Source: Clostridiales bacterium
Lineage (GTDB): Bacteria > Bacillota > Clostridia > Oscillospirales > CAG-382
NCBI GenBank assembly: GCA_003452915.1
Contig: DMMZ01000032.1
Coordinates: 19,359-44,242, forward strand
Reading direction: 5' to 3'
Length of the DNA: 24,884 nucleotides
This document shows, one piece after another, positions 24,066 to 24,884 of the stretch. Made by a program: the position numbers and the translations under genes. A model generated the notes under the pieces. It saw only the letters and a list, made by a program, of their open reading frames with translations. It was not told the DNA's origin and made no database searches. Every line of letters starts with the position of its first letter. The stretch's first letter is position 1.

Positions 24066-24884
24066 TTATTGAAGCAACTGAAGAACGCCCTGAGGCTGCG
24101 AGTTAGCTTGAGCAAGCATTGACTGAGCTGCCTGAAGAAGAATGTTGTTCTTTGTATATGTCATCATTTCTTCTGCCATATCAACGTCCCTTACACGGGA
24201 TTCAGCTGCCTGCAGGTTTTCTTTTGTGGTTGCCATATTGTTAGCTGCATGTTCAAGTTGATTCTGTTGTGCACCGTAAGCTGCTCTCGTTGTATTAACT
24301 TCAGTTATTGCGTTTTCGACTGAAGTAACAGTTACCAAAGCCGCATTTGTAGCGGTTGTTGCTGCAGCTGTAAGAGTTGTCATAGCACTAAGATTGGTTG
24401 TTGTTGCTTGTAAAATAGTAACGCTCTGACTGCCGCCTTCACCGTATTTTATAACTGCAGCCTGATCGGCAGTAGCGGTTGGGTCCGCAACTGTCTGTGC
24501 AGTTAAAACACCTGCCGTGTTAGTCTGTATACCAAAAACATCTATACCATTGAACTTGGTATTATCATAAATTTCGGATATTGCAGTACCGAGAGCTTTC
24601 ATTTCAGCACCGATATTTACTTTATCATCGTCACTGTATGTTCCGTTTTGCACTTGAACCGCAAGCTCTTTGATTCTGGTAAGCATATCGGATACTTCAT
24701 TCAAAGCACCTTCTGCTGTCTGAATGAAAGAAATACCGTCCTGTGCATTTCGTGTACCTTGTGTAAGTCCGCGAATCTGGCTTCTCATTTTCTCGGAAAT
24801 CGAAAGACCTGCTGCGTCATCCGCTGCACGGTTGATTCTTGATCCGCTGGATAACTTTTCCATGGATTTGTTTGCTGATGCTGC
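24066..24884 (-). CDS. Flagellin, N terminus cut by window edge
   Basis: Flagellin is the exported subunit of the flagellar filament. The frame is open to the window edge, and the ATG at 24863 is internal: AASANKSMEKLSSGSRINRA is the usual conserved segment about 20-30 residues into the protein. The visible 272 residues contain the N-terminal D0/D1 region up to NTKFNGIDVFG, a short Ala/Thr-rich variable part (about 95 residues: TAQTVADPTATADQAA, then ATTATNAAL), and the C-terminal D1/D0 helices (ENAITEVNTTRAAYGAQQNQLEH and MLAQANSQPQGVLQLLQ). With little or no D2/D3 domain it is a minimal flagellin, as in many Clostridia. The stretch LTRIKELAVQ keeps several residues of the TLR5-recognised segment. 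Confidence 0.95.
   Translation of the reverse strand, partial: AASANKSMEKLSSGSRINRAADDAAGLSISEKMRSQIRGLTQGTRNAQDGISFIQTAEGALNEVSDMLTRIKELAVQVQNGTYSDDDKVNIGAEMKALGTAISEIYDNTKFNGIDVFGIQTNTAGVLTAQTVADPTATADQAAVIKYGEGGSQSVTILQATTTNLSAMTTLTAAATTATNAALVTVTSVENAITEVNTTRAAYGAQQNQLEHAANNMATTKENLQAAESRVRDVDMAEEMMTYTKNNILLQAAQSMLAQANSQPQGVLQLLQ

Overview
The window looks like a chromosomal segment of a low-GC, endospore-forming, flagellated member of the Clostridia (Firmicutes). It carries a complete spoIIIA sporulation locus (spoIIIAA to spoIIIAH) and, further along, a flagellin gene followed by a chemotaxis operon with typical clostridial proteins. No rRNA, tRNA, CRISPR array, integrase or insertion sequence was recognised, and almost all of the DNA is coding.

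Layout. (1) 1-1600, + strand: the 3' part of an APH/choline-kinase-like phosphotransferase gene and a stand-alone ABC-type AAA ATPase, closed by a strong terminator. (2) 1650-8196, + strand: a sporulation block. A sigma-E-like promoter motif precedes a spoVB-type flippase gene, which overlaps spoIIIAA by 4 bp. spoIIIAB, AC, AD, AE, AF and AG follow with overlaps or short gaps. spoIIIAH stands apart behind a 200-bp hairpin-bearing gap. SpoIIIAG has no ATG, GTG or TTG that would include its membrane anchor, so a rare start codon is likely. (3) 8200-9540: a uroporphyrinogen-decarboxylase-like (MtaA/CmuA-type) gene alone, with a promoter-like motif, a palindrome and a terminator. (4) 9698-13640, + strand: prfC (release factor 3) and a HelD-type RNA polymerase-associated helicase, 25 bp apart. 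(5) 13771-23931, - strand: HD-GYP phosphodiesterase, cheY, cheA, cheW, two tandem mcp genes, cheR and cheB, in transcription order. (6) 24066-24884, - strand: a short flagellin, cut by the window edge.

How the genes work together. The SpoIIIA proteins build the mother-cell side of the channel (with SpoIIQ on the forespore side) that supports late forespore gene expression. SpoVB is a proposed lipid II flippase for cortex synthesis. On the other strand, the two receptors, CheW, CheA and CheY form the excitation pathway, while CheR and CheB methylate and demethylate the receptors for adaptation. The HD-GYP enzyme at the head of the operon would connect this to cyclic-di-GMP turnover. CheC, CheD and CheV are not in the window.

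No wholly new multi-gene system was recognised. The most interesting signals are: the apparent non-canonical start of spoIIIAG; a perfect 32-bp palindrome covering the candidate TTG start of cheR; the two MCPs, identical over 86 residues of the signalling domain although their DNA differs at many silent sites, and sharing a C-terminal EFGKY tail; and the altered first Walker A residue of SpoIIIAA.
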